Part shown: piece after piece, positions 17,766 through 27,066 of the stretch
Position numbering within the stretch: position 1 is the stretch's first letter
Layout: each line of letters begins with the position of its first letter
NCBI RefSeq assembly: GCF_028858515.1
Contig: NZ_JAPJZJ010000001.1
Location: 124,001-188,000 of the forward strand
Reading direction: 5' to 3'
Origin: Aurantiacibacter sp. D1-12
GTDB lineage: Bacteria; Pseudomonadota; Alphaproteobacteria; Sphingomonadales; Sphingomonadaceae
DNA: 64,000 nt
Notes under the pieces: generated by a model
Databases searched by the model: none
What the model was told of the DNA's origin: nothing
What the model saw: only the letters and a program-made list of their open reading frames with translations
Position numbers and translations under genes: made by a program

Positions 17766-19724
17766 ATGAGCCGCAGTGACGCCGGATCCCCACCCAACCC
17801 GCATGGTGCAGAGCGCTTCAACGAGGAGCGCGCAGCCTACACTGTGAAAGGCAGCGCCAAGGCAGGTGCGCAGCCCGATCTGGAAGCCGGTGTGGGTGCG
17901 ATCAAAGAGGTTGTGGCAACGCTCAAACCCAAACCGGGCGTGTATCGTATGCTCGATGCGCGAGGCGATGTGCTCTATGTCGGCAAGGCGCGCAGCCTGA
18001 AAGCGCGGGTGTCGAATTACACGCAGATCAAAGGCCTGACGAACCGCCTGCAGCGCATGGTCTCCCAGACCCGCGCGATGGAGATTGTCACCACCAACTC
18101 CGAGGCAGAGGCGCTGCTACTGGAAGCGCAGTTCATCAAGCGATTTCGACCTCCTTACAATGTGTTATTACGTGATGATAAGAGCTTTCCTTTCATTCTA
18201 TTGCGGGAAGGGCACGACTATCCGCGCATCATGAAACACCGCGGTGCAAGGCGGGCTAAAGGCAGCTATTACGGGCCATTCGCCAGCGCCGGATCGGTCA
18301 ACACGACGATCAATGCGCTGCAGAAACTGTTCCTGTTGCGGAGCTGTACCGACAGCTTCTTCGAACGCCGCGACCGGCCGTGTCTGCTTTACCAGATCAA
18401 GCGTTGCTCCGCGCCGTGCGTCGGGCGGATCGACAAGGATGGTTATGACGATCTGATCAAGCAGGCGAAGGACTTTCTCGGCGGAAAATCCAGCGCGGTG
18501 CAGGCCAAGATCGAGAAGCAGATGGCCAAGGCGGCTGAAGCGCTCGATTTCGAGACGGCGGCTCTGCTGCGCGACCGATTGCGCGCGGCGACTTTCATCC
18601 AGGGTTCGCAGGCTGTGAACGCACAAGGCGTAGGCGATGCCGATGTCTTCGCGCTGCATGCCAAAGGTGGCCAGATCGGCATCCAGGGCTTCTTTGTGCG
18701 CGGCGGGCAGAACTGGGGGCACCGCGCCTTCTTTCCCAGCCACGTCAAGGGCGTGGAGGAGGACGAGGTCCTGTCCCGCGTGCTCGCGCAGTTCTACGAG
18801 GAAGTGCCGCCGCCGCCCAATATCTTGGTCGACCGCGAACTGCCCGAAGAGGCCTTGCTCGAAGAGGCTTTCGCCGAGTTGGCCGGCCGCAAGGTCAGCA
18901 TTTCTACGCCGCAGCGCGGAGAGCGTCGCAAGCTGATGGAGCAGGCCAAGCGCAATGCCGTGGAAGCGCTCGACCGTCGCCTCGCCGAAAGCGGCACGCA
19001 GACGAAGATCATGCGCGAAATGGTGGAGTTTCTTGAGCTGCCCGAGGTGCCCGCGCGCATCGAGGTCTACGACAACTCGCACATTCAAGGTGCGAAAGCG
19101 GTCGGGGCGATGGTGGTTGCGGGGCAGGAAGGCTTTATCAAGAACCAGTATCGCAAGTTCAACATCAAGACCGCGCAGACCAATGATGATTTCGACATGA
19201 TGCGCGAAGTGATGGAGCGCCGCTTCAGCCGCGCGATGAAGGAAGACCCGGACCGGGAAAAGGCAGGCGTCTGGCCCGATCTTGTGCTGATTGACGGAGG
19301 CAAGGGCCAGATGAGCGCAGTGCGCGATACACTCGCGGAACTGGGCATCGAGGATGTGCCGCTGATCGCCATCGCCAAGGGCCCGCACCACGGGCGCGAG
19401 GGCAGGGAGGTGTTCCACTTCCCCGATGGCCGCGAGAAAATGCTGCCCACCAATTCACCCGTACTTTTCTATCTCCAGCGCCTGCGCGACGAGGTCCACC
19501 GCTTCGTGATCGGCGCACACCGCGCGAAACGCAGCAAGTCAATCACCGCATCACCGCTCGACGAAATCCCTGGTATTGGCCCAGCCCGAAAGCGCGCGCT
19601 GCTGCTGCATTTTGGCACTGCGAGTAAAGTCCGCGCGGCTGCCCTCGACGACCTGAAGCGTGTGCCGGGTGTAAGCGAAAGCGTGGCGCAGACGGTGTAT
19701 GACTTTTACCACGCGGGTGGGTGA
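17766..19724 (+). CDS. uvrC: Excinuclease ABC subunit C
   Basis: UvrC makes the two incisions of nucleotide excision repair after UvrAB loading. The 652-residue protein has, in order, a GIY-YIG nuclease domain (GVYRMLDARGDVLYVGKARSL), a UVR domain (KIEKQMAKAAEALDFETAA), the RNase H-like endonuclease domain (IEVYDNSHIQGAKAVGAMVV) and a C-terminal tandem helix-hairpin-helix (IPGIGPARKRALLLHFG, VPGVSESVAQ). All parts look intact. ATG 17766 (MSRSDAGSPP) gives about 50 extra residues before the GIY-YIG domain. No SOS box was found upstream. Confidence 0.97.
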   Translation: MSRSDAGSPPNPHGAERFNEERAAYTVKGSAKAGAQPDLEAGVGAIKEVVATLKPKPGVYRMLDARGDVLYVGKARSLKARVSNYTQIKGLTNRLQRMVSQTRAMEIVTTNSEAEALLLEAQFIKRFRPPYNVLLRDDKSFPFILLREGHDYPRIMKHRGARRAKGSYYGPFASAGSVNTTINALQKLFLLRSCTDSFFERRDRPCLLYQIKRCSAPCVGRIDKDGYDDLIKQAKDFLGGKSSAVQAKIEKQMAKAAEALDFETAALLRDRLRAATFIQGSQAVNAQGVGDADVFALHAKGGQIGIQGFFVRGGQNWGHRAFFPSHVKGVEEDEVLSRVLAQFYEEVPPPPNILVDRELPEEALLEEAFAELAGRKVSISTPQRGERRKLMEQAKRNAVEALDRRLAESGTQTKIMREMVEFLELPEVPARIEVYDNSHIQGAKAVGAMVVAGQEGFIKNQYRKFNIKTAQTNDDFDMMREVMERRFSRAMKEDPDREKAGVWPDLVLIDGGKGQMSAVRDTLAELGIEDVPLIAIAKGPHHGREGREVFHFPDGREKMLPTNSPVLFYLQRLRDEVHRFVIGAHRAKRSKSITASPLDEIPGIGPARKRALLLHFGTASKVRAAALDDLKRVPGVSESVAQTVYDFYHAGG

Positions 19725-19728
19725 GTGC

Positions 19729-21339
19729 TCACTCGGCCTCGACCACCGGCTCCAACCGCAAATCGTGGAAGTCGTAGCTGAAGTCGGTGAGGTCTGAAAT
19801 CGCTTCCATCGTCACCTGCGTCACCGCGCCATCCTCGACCGTAAAGTCCACAAAGGCATCGGCCTTTAACGAGCTGTCGGGCCAGAAGGCAGCGAAGCGA
19901 TCGCCATCGTAGTGGGTCAGGGCGCCGTCGAGTACTTCACTACGGCCCATGTCGATGTAGAGAGTGCCTTCCTCGGTCAGGCTGATGGTGACGGTGCCAT
20001 ACCACGGGTCCTGATAGGTGCCGACATAGGCGGGCAGCGGAAGGCTGGGTTCGCTGGCGTTATCCGGCGAGCTGCTCCCCGTTTCCGCGATGAAGGCAGC
20101 GCCGCGCTCTTCCGCCGCTGCAAAGGCAGCGCCCCATTCGCCGATAAAGTCATTCTCCGGCGCACCGACGAGCGCACTTGCCACGTGATAGTTGAAGGTC
20201 GAGGCAGCACCGCGATAGTCGTTGGAGGCGGAAAAGATCACCGCGTCGTACTCGGGCAGGATCAGGAAGTTGCTGACCACGCCTGGTGCGCCGCCGCCAT
20301 GGCCGATAGCCAGCGTGCCCTCGAAGTCATGAATGCTCCAGCCCAGCGCATACATGGCAAGGTTGGATGAACCCGCTGCGCGCAGGCCACCGCGCGGGTT
20401 TTGCGGGGTGATACCTCGCCACAGCTCGCGCGCCTGCTCCTGGCTGATCAGGCGCTGCCCGCTCGCAGTGACACCATCGTCAAGCCAGAACTGGCCCCAT
20501 TCCATCATCTCGCCGGCAGGGCACCAAAGACCGCCTGCAGCTGCCCAAGTGGTCGAGAAGTCGATGCGCGGATCGGTCGGAACACCGTCTTCGGCGCCGG
20601 CCGCACGTTCATGTCCGGTGACAACCGGCGCACCTTCCGGGATCAGCGGCTTGTCTGCGGCGCACTGCTCCATGCCCACGGGCAGCAGGATTTCCTGTGT
20701 CACAAAATCGGTCCAGCTCTGGCCGGAGACCCGCGCGACGATTTCGCCCGCCACAATGTAGAGCAGATTGTCGTAGTTATACTGCGAGCGGAAACCGTCT
20801 GACGGGCGGAGGTGCGCGAGGGCGGCGATCACATCGTCCGGCTCGGCATTACCGTCGGGCCAGATCAGCAGGTCACCTGCGCCAAGCGGTAGGCCGGAGC
20901 GGTGGGTGAGGGCATCACGCACAGTAAAGTTCTCGCTCACCCACGGGTCCCACATGGTGAATTCGGGAATATATGTCCGGATCGGCTCGTCCCAATCGAC
21001 CTCGCCACGATCAACCAGAATGGCGAGCGCGGTTGTGGTGAAGGCCTTGGAAATCGAAGCGATGGGGAAGAGCATGTCCTCGGTTACGGGCCGGTTCGTG
21101 CCCTCTTCTGCGAGCCCCGCTGCGCCAAGGTAGGCTAGCTCGCCGTCGATCTGAACTGCAGCTACCATTCCGGTTGAATCGTATGCCGCCATCGTGCGTT
21201 GCAGTGCTTCAGCGTAGTTCGGCTGGGCGGGGGCCAATTCAGCCGCGGAGGTTGTTGTTTCAGCCGGCTGCACCGTCGCGCAGGCAGATGTCACCGCCAG
21301 AGTGCTTGCGGTAATTGCAATTCTTGTGATGCTTTTCAT
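19729..21339 (-). CDS. Serine hydrolase of the beta-lactamase/esterase class C family
   Basis: A 536-residue exported serine hydrolase. It has the SxxK motif (SISK, 95-98), a YxN-type motif in QYNYDNLLY and HGGG in place of KTG, the pattern of class C beta-lactamase-like esterases and peptidases. The C-terminal 110 residues form an extra beta-rich domain (PAYVGTYQDPWYGTVTIS) like that seen in DUF3471 proteins. The N-terminus is a signal with Cys20 in TSAC, a poor lipobox, so lipidation is uncertain. It ends 4 bases from convergent uvrC and follows the thioesterase gene by 25 bases. Real antibiotic hydrolysis is unlikely on these motifs. Confidence 0.87.
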   Translation of the reverse strand: MKSITRIAITASTLAVTSACATVQPAETTTSAAELAPAQPNYAEALQRTMAAYDSTGMVAAVQIDGELAYLGAAGLAEEGTNRPVTEDMLFPIASISKAFTTTALAILVDRGEVDWDEPIRTYIPEFTMWDPWVSENFTVRDALTHRSGLPLGAGDLLIWPDGNAEPDDVIAALAHLRPSDGFRSQYNYDNLLYIVAGEIVARVSGQSWTDFVTQEILLPVGMEQCAADKPLIPEGAPVVTGHERAAGAEDGVPTDPRIDFSTTWAAAGGLWCPAGEMMEWGQFWLDDGVTASGQRLISQEQARELWRGITPQNPRGGLRAAGSSNLAMYALGWSIHDFEGTLAIGHGGGAPGVVSNFLILPEYDAVIFSASNDYRGAASTFNYHVASALVGAPENDFIGEWGAAFAAAEERGAAFIAETGSSSPDNASEPSLPLPAYVGTYQDPWYGTVTISLTEEGTLYIDMGRSEVLDGALTHYDGDRFAAFWPDSSLKADAFVDFTVEDGAVTQVTMEAISDLTDFSYDFHDLRLEPVVEAE

Positions 21340-21364
21340 CGTTCCATTCCCTCTTGCAGCACCG

Positions 21365-22261
21365 TTACTTGACGTGCCGCAGCATGCCTTCCTGAGAAAC
21401 ACTGGCGACCAGCTTGCCTTCGCGATTGAACACTTGTCCGCGCGAATATCCGCGTGCGCCGCCGCTCCACGGTGCCTCGGTCGCGAACAATAACCAGTCG
21501 TCCACTGCAAACGGTTCGTGGAACCAGATCGCGTGGTCGAGGCTCGCGGCCTTTACCTCACCGCGATGCAGGCTCTTGCCGTGCGGCTGCAGGGCTGTCG
21601 CCAGAATCTGGAAGTCCGAGATGAAGGCGAGAACCGAGCGGTGTAACGATGGTTTTGCCGGCAAGGGCGCGATTGTCTTGAACCAGATATGGCTGGTCGG
21701 TTCGCGCTTTTTCGGGGCCAGCCAGTCGCGCGGTTCCACCGAACGGAAATCGACCGGGAAGGGGCGCAGAAGCAGATTCTTGAGCGGCCCGTCCGGTACG
21801 AACTTCGCCACTTCCTGCCGCACCTCGGAATCCGGTTTCAGCTCCTCCGGCGGAGGAACATCCGGCATATCGGGATGCTGGTGACTTGGACCTTCGACGG
21901 GCTCCTGAAACGAGGTCACGAAGTTCAGGATAGGTTTGCCATCCTGGCTGGCAACGACCCGGCGGTTGGAAAAGCTGCGGCCGTCGAGATCGCGCTTCAC
22001 CCGGAACTCGATCGGCAAATCATCGCTGCCGGGGCGAAGGAAATAGGCATGCAGCGAATGTACCGTGCGGGATGGATCGACCGTGCGGCTGGCAGCCTCA
22101 AGCGCCTGCGCAATGGCCTGCCCGCCAAACACGCGGCCTGTGCCATCGGGCCTGCGCCGCCCGACAAACCTGTCCGGCCCTTTGGGCTCCAGCTCGAGCA
22201 GGAAGACGAGCTCTGCAACAATATGTTCGGGTGTAGGTAGTGAAGAAGGCGCGTTGGTCAT
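21365..22261 (-). CDS. tesB: Acyl-CoA thioesterase II (TesB family)
   Basis: A 298-residue double-hotdog thioesterase that hydrolyses acyl-CoA to free acid and CoA. Family features include RVFGGQAIAQALEAASRTV near the N-terminus, SLHAYFLRPG, FSNRRVVASQDGKPI and, near the C-terminus, SLDHAIWFHEPF and WLLFATEAPWSGGARGYSRGQVF. ATG 22261 (MTNAPSS) is preferred to an upstream in-frame start. It lies 33 bases past the cupin gene and 25 before the serine hydrolase, so all may share one transcript. Confidence 0.93.
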   Translation of the reverse strand: MTNAPSSLPTPEHIVAELVFLLELEPKGPDRFVGRRRPDGTGRVFGGQAIAQALEAASRTVDPSRTVHSLHAYFLRPGSDDLPIEFRVKRDLDGRSFSNRRVVASQDGKPILNFVTSFQEPVEGPSHQHPDMPDVPPPEELKPDSEVRQEVAKFVPDGPLKNLLLRPFPVDFRSVEPRDWLAPKKREPTSHIWFKTIAPLPAKPSLHRSVLAFISDFQILATALQPHGKSLHRGEVKAASLDHAIWFHEPFAVDDWLLFATEAPWSGGARGYSRGQVFNREGKLVASVSQEGMLRHVK

Positions 22262-22294
22262 CGCCTTCTGCAATGCGCGCGGGTGCGCTGTGCG

Positions 22295-23179
22295 TCAAGC
22301 GATGCCAGGCAGGCGACGAGCAACACGCATGGCCTTCGCTTTGCCCGCATTGGAGCCAGGCCAGCGCGCAGGTGGTTTAGGGTTCATGCCGAACTTGCGC
22401 AAAAGAGCGTTGAATGCGCGCGCATCGGCCTCGGCATAGCTCCATTCGCTGCGCCAGGTAATTGACAGCGATACCGAATATTCGGGCCCGTTGCGGACAA
22501 AATGTGGTGCCATTACCGGGACATAGAGGGCATCACCGACCTCAAGCTCGTACGATAGCCCGCCGCGCTCCAGATTCTTGTTCCACGGCAATTCGCGCGC
22601 ACCACCAGTGTGATAGGCTTCGTGTCGCCGGTCAGAAGCATATCGGGGGTCGCCCGCGCGGTAGACTGTCATGGTCTTGGAGCCGCGCAGTTGCATCAGG
22701 ATGTTGTGCTCCGGGTCAAAGTGCAACGGCGTTACAGCGTTCGGACTCGAAATGAAGACATAGGCCTGCGTCGTTAACAAAGGCCCGGTGCGAGCTTCGA
22801 TAATCGGGCGAAGTTCTTCCAGCAGCTCGTCAAGCAGCATGGCGAAAGGCTTCTTCTGCTCAACATTCTTGAGCACGGCCCAGCTGTTGGAATTCTCGAT
22901 ATTGCGGATGGTGTCGCCGATGGTCATGCCATTGGCTTCGGGCTTGCCGTTGACGGCAATAGGCACATCGCCCCGATTATATTCGATCGACTCTTCCGGC
23001 ATGGACTCTGCCATCATCGCAAGCTTGTCGATCTGCAGCAGCGGATGGTTGGCAAGGTTATGCTGCAGCTTGAGCGCCCCCTCGGGATAGGAGGCAGCGA
23101 AGAAGCTCTGCGATGCAGAGGGGAAAACCCTCTGCCCGCCCAGGGCTCTATCATGCAGACTTTTCTTAAGACGCGGCAT
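22295..23179 (-). CDS. Cupin_8/JmjC-like protein (putative Fe(II)/2-oxoglutarate oxygenase)
   Basis: A 294-residue cupin-like protein. The likely metal-binding set is HFD in TPLHFDPEHNILMQLRGSK, plus a distal His in GDALYVPVMAPHFVRN; this HxD...H layout is that of JmjC-type Fe(II)/2-oxoglutarate hydroxylases. The substrate (protein, peptide or small molecule) is unknown. ATG 23179 shares its A with the TGA of the upstream GNAT gene (TGATG), so the two are translationally coupled. The C-terminus is basic (KAKAMRVARRLPGIA). Confidence 0.85.
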   Translation of the reverse strand: MPRLKKSLHDRALGGQRVFPSASQSFFAASYPEGALKLQHNLANHPLLQIDKLAMMAESMPEESIEYNRGDVPIAVNGKPEANGMTIGDTIRNIENSNSWAVLKNVEQKKPFAMLLDELLEELRPIIEARTGPLLTTQAYVFISSPNAVTPLHFDPEHNILMQLRGSKTMTVYRAGDPRYASDRRHEAYHTGGARELPWNKNLERGGLSYELEVGDALYVPVMAPHFVRNGPEYSVSLSITWRSEWSYAEADARAFNALLRKFGMNPKPPARWPGSNAGKAKAMRVARRLPGIA

Positions 23180-24372
23180 CAAATCCCCCCTGACGCGGCG
23201 CCGGTTTCAAACCGGACTATTTTGTCAAAGGCCTGACGGCGTAAGCCACCGCCAATGCCGATCGAATAGCGGGCGATGCTGCGCCGTTCCCGCCAGAAAT
23301 GATCAATCATGGGGTGATCACTGGCGGCGCAACTGTCAATCCAGCCGACACTGCCATGCTGTAAAATTTGCAAGTTGTTACGTTGTAAAAGAACGCCGGG
23401 CGAGAATCGCGCGTAGTCCTCGTCAAAGGTCGTCTTGAATGAAAACGCGCCGGGCGGCGCGATGAAATTCGCCAGCATAGCAATCGCACGGCCATCCAGT
23501 CTCAGGGTTAATCGTTGCAACCTGCCGCGCCGCGCCGCGCCTGACAGTGCGCGCTTGAATACGCGGCGGGTGCGATCATCGTTGGCGAGAGCCGATCCGT
23601 TCTTGCCTTTCCATCCTTTCGCCTCGAGTTCGAGGAATTCGCGCGTCCATTCTGCGATCTCCTCGCAATCGGAGACTTCTTCTATCTCCAGCCGTCCCGC
23701 CTCAGCCAATCGCCGTTCCTGACGGCGAAGCTCCTTGCGCTTCTTGGTTGAAAGCGACTGTTCGAAATAGTCTTCCGGCGAGAGATCGCTCTCTAGCAAG
23801 GCCCGCTCTTCCAGCATGACCGTTGCGGCCGGGCGCCCGCTCCGCTCGATCTCACGCTTCAAGGCTTCGTGCAAAGCACCGCCAACCGGCATGTGCAGAA
23901 AATGGAAAAACAGCGCGAGGCGCGGGTGCGCGTCGGCCCAACGCAACAGTTCTGCCCAGAACAATCGCTCACACCCCTCGAGCACAAGCGGAGTACCCAG
24001 AAAGCAGTTATCGTGCGTCCAGCCGCGCAAATGCGGGATAGGGTTGCCATAATAGGACAGATCGCGCCGCAGCGGCAGCAGACCGATCAGTTGTCCGTCA
24101 GCCTCGATCGCAAATATCTGTACCCGATGATGCGGATCGAATTGCTCCAGGGCCGGAAGCAAGAACCAGCTTTCATAGAACGGGTTGGGTTCGCTAGCCG
24201 ATTGCGCCAGCTGGTCCCACGCTGCCACGCGGTCTCCGCGATCAAACGACCGCCAGTCGCGCACCATTCCGCGCACAGTGGGCAGCGTATTGCCCGTCTG
24301 TGACGCGCCCACGCCTTCTGCAAGCCGCAGGAGGGGTGGTTTTGGTCCGGTAATGGGAAGATCCTGACCCAA
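23179..24372 (-). CDS. GNAT/FemAB-like N-acyltransferase (BioF2-like acetyltransf_6)
   Basis: A 397-residue protein with the double-GNAT layout of FemAB/CelD-like transferases: an N-terminal half with a long loop region (LSYYGNPIPHLRGWTHDNCFLGTPLV), a basic helix around STKKRKELRRQERRLAEAG, and a C-terminal half with LQRLTLRLDGRAIAMLANFIA and FKTTFDEDYARFSPGVLLQ. Related proteins transfer acyl or aminoacyl groups in envelope, exopolysaccharide or peptide synthesis; the role here is unknown. The frame begins with TTG at 24372, preceded by a stop four codons upstream; an ATG at 24267 is possible, and neither has a strong ribosome site. Coupled to the cupin gene. Confidence 0.82.
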   Translation of the reverse strand: MGQDLPITGPKPPLLRLAEGVGASQTGNTLPTVRGMVRDWRSFDRGDRVAAWDQLAQSASEPNPFYESWFLLPALEQFDPHHRVQIFAIEADGQLIGLLPLRRDLSYYGNPIPHLRGWTHDNCFLGTPLVLEGCERLFWAELLRWADAHPRLALFFHFLHMPVGGALHEALKREIERSGRPAATVMLEERALLESDLSPEDYFEQSLSTKKRKELRRQERRLAEAGRLEIEEVSDCEEIAEWTREFLELEAKGWKGKNGSALANDDRTRRVFKRALSGAARRGRLQRLTLRLDGRAIAMLANFIAPPGAFSFKTTFDEDYARFSPGVLLQRNNLQILQHGSVGWIDSCAASDHPMIDHFWRERRSIARYSIGIGGGLRRQAFDKIVRFETGAASGGI

Positions 24373-24401
24373 GGGCGATTGTTAACCTGTGCTAGCTTTC
24401 A

Positions 24402-24411
24402 CATACGTATG
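24402..24411. promoter_or_regulatory. Perfect 10-base palindrome upstream of the GNAT gene
   Basis: CATACGTATG lies 30 bases upstream of the TTG start of the GNAT gene, in the otherwise empty 24373-24469 stretch. It could be a small operator; it may also be chance. Confidence 0.25.
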
Positions 24412-24469
24412 AGAATGCTTGCATAGGAGAGCAGGGGGCAAGAATTGGCTAAATGATAGGGTAAAGAAA

Positions 24470-24497
24470 GCCCTGCCAAGCGCGAGCCTGGCAGGGC
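24470..24497 (-). terminator. Intrinsic terminator of hppA
   Basis: A 9-base perfect stem (GCCCTGCCA at 24470-24478, TGGCAGGGC at 24489-24497) with a 10-base loop lies 48 bases past the hppA stop. In the minus direction it is followed by TTTCTTTACC. Confidence 0.8.
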
Positions 24498-24544
24498 CTT
24501 CTTAACGATAATCGGGCCGTGGAAGCCCCGATCCTGTGTGGGTC

Positions 24545-26659
24545 TTAGTGACCGGCCAGAGCCGCGAGCAGAAGCAGCGCGACAATGTTGGTGATCTTGA
24601 TCATCGGGTTAACGGCCGGGCCGGCGGTGTCCTTGTACGGGTCACCAACGGTGTCACCGGTCACAGCAGCCTTGTGAGCTTCAGAGCCCTTGCCGCCGTG
24701 GTTGCCGTCCTCGATGTACTTCTTCGCGTTATCCCACGCACCGCCACCCGCAGTCATGGACAGCGCGACGAAGAGACCGCCGACGATCACGCCGAGCAGC
24801 AGTGCGCCGAGAGCCGCGAAGGCCTCGTTCTGGCCGGCGAGGAAGTAGATCGCGAAATAGATCGCGATCGGCGCCAGCACCGGAAGCAGTGACGGCACGA
24901 TCATTTCCTTGATCGCGGCCTTGGTCACCAGGTCCACCGTGCGGGCATAGTTCGGACGGCTGGTGCCTTCCATGATGCCCTTGTCGTTGGCGAACTGGTC
25001 ACGCACGTCGACAACCACGTCACCGGCAGCGCGGCCCACGGCGGTCATGCCCATCGCACCAAACAGGTACGGGAGCAGGGCACCGAGCAGCAGGCCAACG
25101 ATGACATACGGGTTCTCAAGGCTGAAGTTCACTTCAGCGCTCGGGAAATATTCCCGCAGGTCGGCAGTGTAGGCGGCGAACAGCACGAGTGCAGCAAGAC
25201 CGGCCGAACCGATGGCATAGCCCTTGGTCACAGCCTTGGTGGTGTTGCCAACAGCGTCGAGCAGGTCGGTCTTTTCGCGGACGCTTTCGTCCAGACCGGC
25301 CATTTCGGCGATGCCACCTGCGTTGTCCGTTACCGGACCGTATGCGTCGAGCGCCACAACCATGCCAGCGAGCGCGAGCATTGCGGTTGCACCGAAGGCG
25401 AGGCCGATCAGGCCGGCCAGCTGGTACGCACCGATGATCGCGGCGATGATGACGATGGTCGGTAGGGCAGTCGATTCAAGGCTGATGGCCAGGCCCTGGA
25501 TCACGTTGGTGCCGTGGCCCGTTTCCGATGCCTTGGCGATAGACTTCACCGGACGGAAGTTCGTGCCGGTGTAGTATTCGGTGATCCAGATGATGATACC
25601 GGTCAGCGCAAGGCCGATCAGCGAGCAATAAAACAGGTCACGACCGTGGAATTCCACAACGTCACCTGGGTTTAGCACCGTGCTCATGTCCGCACCGCCA
25701 GTGCCAAGCGCGTATTCGGTTGCGAACCAGATCAGCGGAATGGCCAGAACGGCAGTGACGATGAAGCCCTTGTACATCGCGCCCATCACGTTGGTCCCGT
25801 TGCCGAGACGTACGAAATAGGTACCGATGATCGAGGTCACGATGCATGCACCGCCGATCAGCAGCGGAAGCGCCATCAGTGGCAGGAGCAGATCACCGAG
25901 CATCGAACCGAACAGCAACGCGATCAGAACCATCGTCGCGCCAACGGTCACAACGTAGGTTTCGAAAAGGTCAGCTGCCATACCGGCACAGTCGCCCACG
26001 TTGTCGCCCACGTTGTCGGCGATGGTCGCAGGGTTGCGAGGATCGTCTTCCGGGATACCGGCTTCAACCTTGCCGACCAGGTCGGCGCCGACGTCTGCAG
26101 CCTTGGTGAAGATACCACCGCCGAGACGCGCGAAGATCGAAATCAGCGATGCACCGAAGGCAAGGCCAACAAGACCGTCAATCACTTCACGGCTGCCAGC
26201 TGCAAGTCCCATCGTTTCAACGAGCACGTAGAAGAACACAGCGATGGCGAGCAGAGCGAGGCCAGCCACCAGCATGCCGGTGATGGCACCGGCGCGGAAG
26301 GCGATGGTCAGGCCCTGCTGCAGGCCGCTTTCGGCTGCCGCAGCAGTACGCACGTTCGAACGTACCGAGATGTTCATGCCGATGTAGCCGGCGACGCCCG
26401 ACAGGATGGCGCCGATCAGGAAGCCAACTGCTGGAATGACACCCAGGAATACGCCGACGAGCACAGCCACAACCACGCCGACCAGGCCGATCGTGGTGTA
26501 TTGGCGGTTCAGATAGGCCTGTGCGCCTTCCTGAATAGCTCCGGCAATTTCCTGCATTTTTTCGTTACCGGCAGATGCGCCAAGCACCTGGCGGCTGGTG
26601 AAGAAGCCGTAAACTACGGCCAGCGCACCCAGCGCAATACTAATGAGAACGAGTTCCAT
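24545..26659 (-). CDS. hppA: Membrane-bound proton-translocating pyrophosphatase
   Basis: A 704-residue inner-membrane pump that couples hydrolysis of pyrophosphate to proton export, with about 16 hydrophobic segments. The active-site signatures [37 protein letters not shown] and [13 protein letters not shown] are complete. The sequence [16 protein letters not shown] has lysine where K+-dependent enzymes have alanine, the mark of the K+-independent H+-PPase class. The leader contains a terminator-like hairpin at 26691-26712, and a good intrinsic terminator follows the gene. Confidence 0.97.
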   Translation of the reverse strand: MELVLISIALGALAVVYGFFTSRQVLGASAGNEKMQEIAGAIQEGAQAYLNRQYTTIGLVGVVVAVLVGVFLGVIPAVGFLIGAILSGVAGYIGMNISVRSNVRTAAAAESGLQQGLTIAFRAGAITGMLVAGLALLAIAVFFYVLVETMGLAAGSREVIDGLVGLAFGASLISIFARLGGGIFTKAADVGADLVGKVEAGIPEDDPRNPATIADNVGDNVGDCAGMAADLFETYVVTVGATMVLIALLFGSMLGDLLLPLMALPLLIGGACIVTSIIGTYFVRLGNGTNVMGAMYKGFIVTAVLAIPLIWFATEYALGTGGADMSTVLNPGDVVEFHGRDLFYCSLIGLALTGIIIWITEYYTGTNFRPVKSIAKASETGHGTNVIQGLAISLESTALPTIVIIAAIIGAYQLAGLIGLAFGATAMLALAGMVVALDAYGPVTDNAGGIAEMAGLDESVREKTDLLDAVGNTTKAVTKGYAIGSAGLAALVLFAAYTADLREYFPSAEVNFSLENPYVIVGLLLGALLPYLFGAMGMTAVGRAAGDVVVDVRDQFANDKGIMEGTSRPNYARTVDLVTKAAIKEMIVPSLLPVLAPIAIYFAIYFLAGQNEAFAALGALLLGVIVGGLFVALSMTAGGGAWDNAKKYIEDGNHGGKGSEAHKAAVTGDTVGDPYKDTAGPAVNPMIKITNIVALLLLAALAGH

Positions 26660-26679
26660 GACCCCGTTTGTCCCCTCTA

Positions 26680-26712
26680 TAAAATGAAAACGACCCGGTT
26701 ATGCCGGGTTCG
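26680..26712 (-). promoter_or_regulatory. Terminator-like hairpin upstream of hppA
   Basis: In the minus direction an ACCCGG / CCGGGT stem (extendable by two pairs, 5-base loop, 26691-26712) is followed by TTTTCATTTT, ending 31 bases before the hppA ATG. The next gene upstream is divergent, so this is not an obvious end-of-gene terminator. It may attenuate hppA. Confidence 0.45.
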
Positions 26713-26868
26713 CGTGGGGGCCTCGCTAGGCAATCTGGGGCGCGACTACAAGCGTAAAGCGGTGGTTTTGCCCGAGGTGAGGAGAATTTTCGCGCCTTTG
26801 TGGTCTTTCCATCCACCGGCCTCTGCTCAACTTGCCACTATCTGCCAACGCTCCTACGCTTTCCGGCA

Positions 26869-27066
26869 ATGAGCGAGGCAATCCTGAAAGCGGTTTTTGC
26901 ATGGCTGCCGGTCATATTCGGTATCGGCTTTATCGCGCCGCTTATCATGCAGTTGCTCGCATATCAGCAGCTTACCGCAGTGGGTGGTATCCCGGCCATA
27001 TGGATCGGGTTGGGCATCGGTTTCGTGTGGGGATCCTACGCCAAGATCCGCGGGCGCTGGATATGA
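26869..27066 (+). CDS. Small membrane protein, 65 residues
   Basis: Start is ATG 26869 (MSEAILKAVFAWLPVIFG). The protein consists of two hydrophobic segments, about residues 8-30 and 40-57, joined by a short polar loop and ending in a basic IRGRWI tail. I recognise no family. Its TGA overlaps the ATG of the downstream desaturase-family gene by four bases (ATGA), so the two are very probably translated together, and it may be a partner or assembly factor of that enzyme. Confidence 0.75.
   Translation: MSEAILKAVFAWLPVIFGIGFIAPLIMQLLAYQQLTAVGGIPAIWIGLGIGFVWGSYAKIRGRWI

Noticed and set aside
18198-19418. 406-codon minus-strand frame over uvrC
   Set aside because: Complementary-frame shadow of uvrC; histidine/arginine/leucine-rich composition without a domain.
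19729-21339. Antibiotic-resistance beta-lactamase
   Set aside because: The HGGG in place of KTG, the extra C-terminal domain and the length point to an esterase or peptidase of the family rather than a true beta-lactamase.
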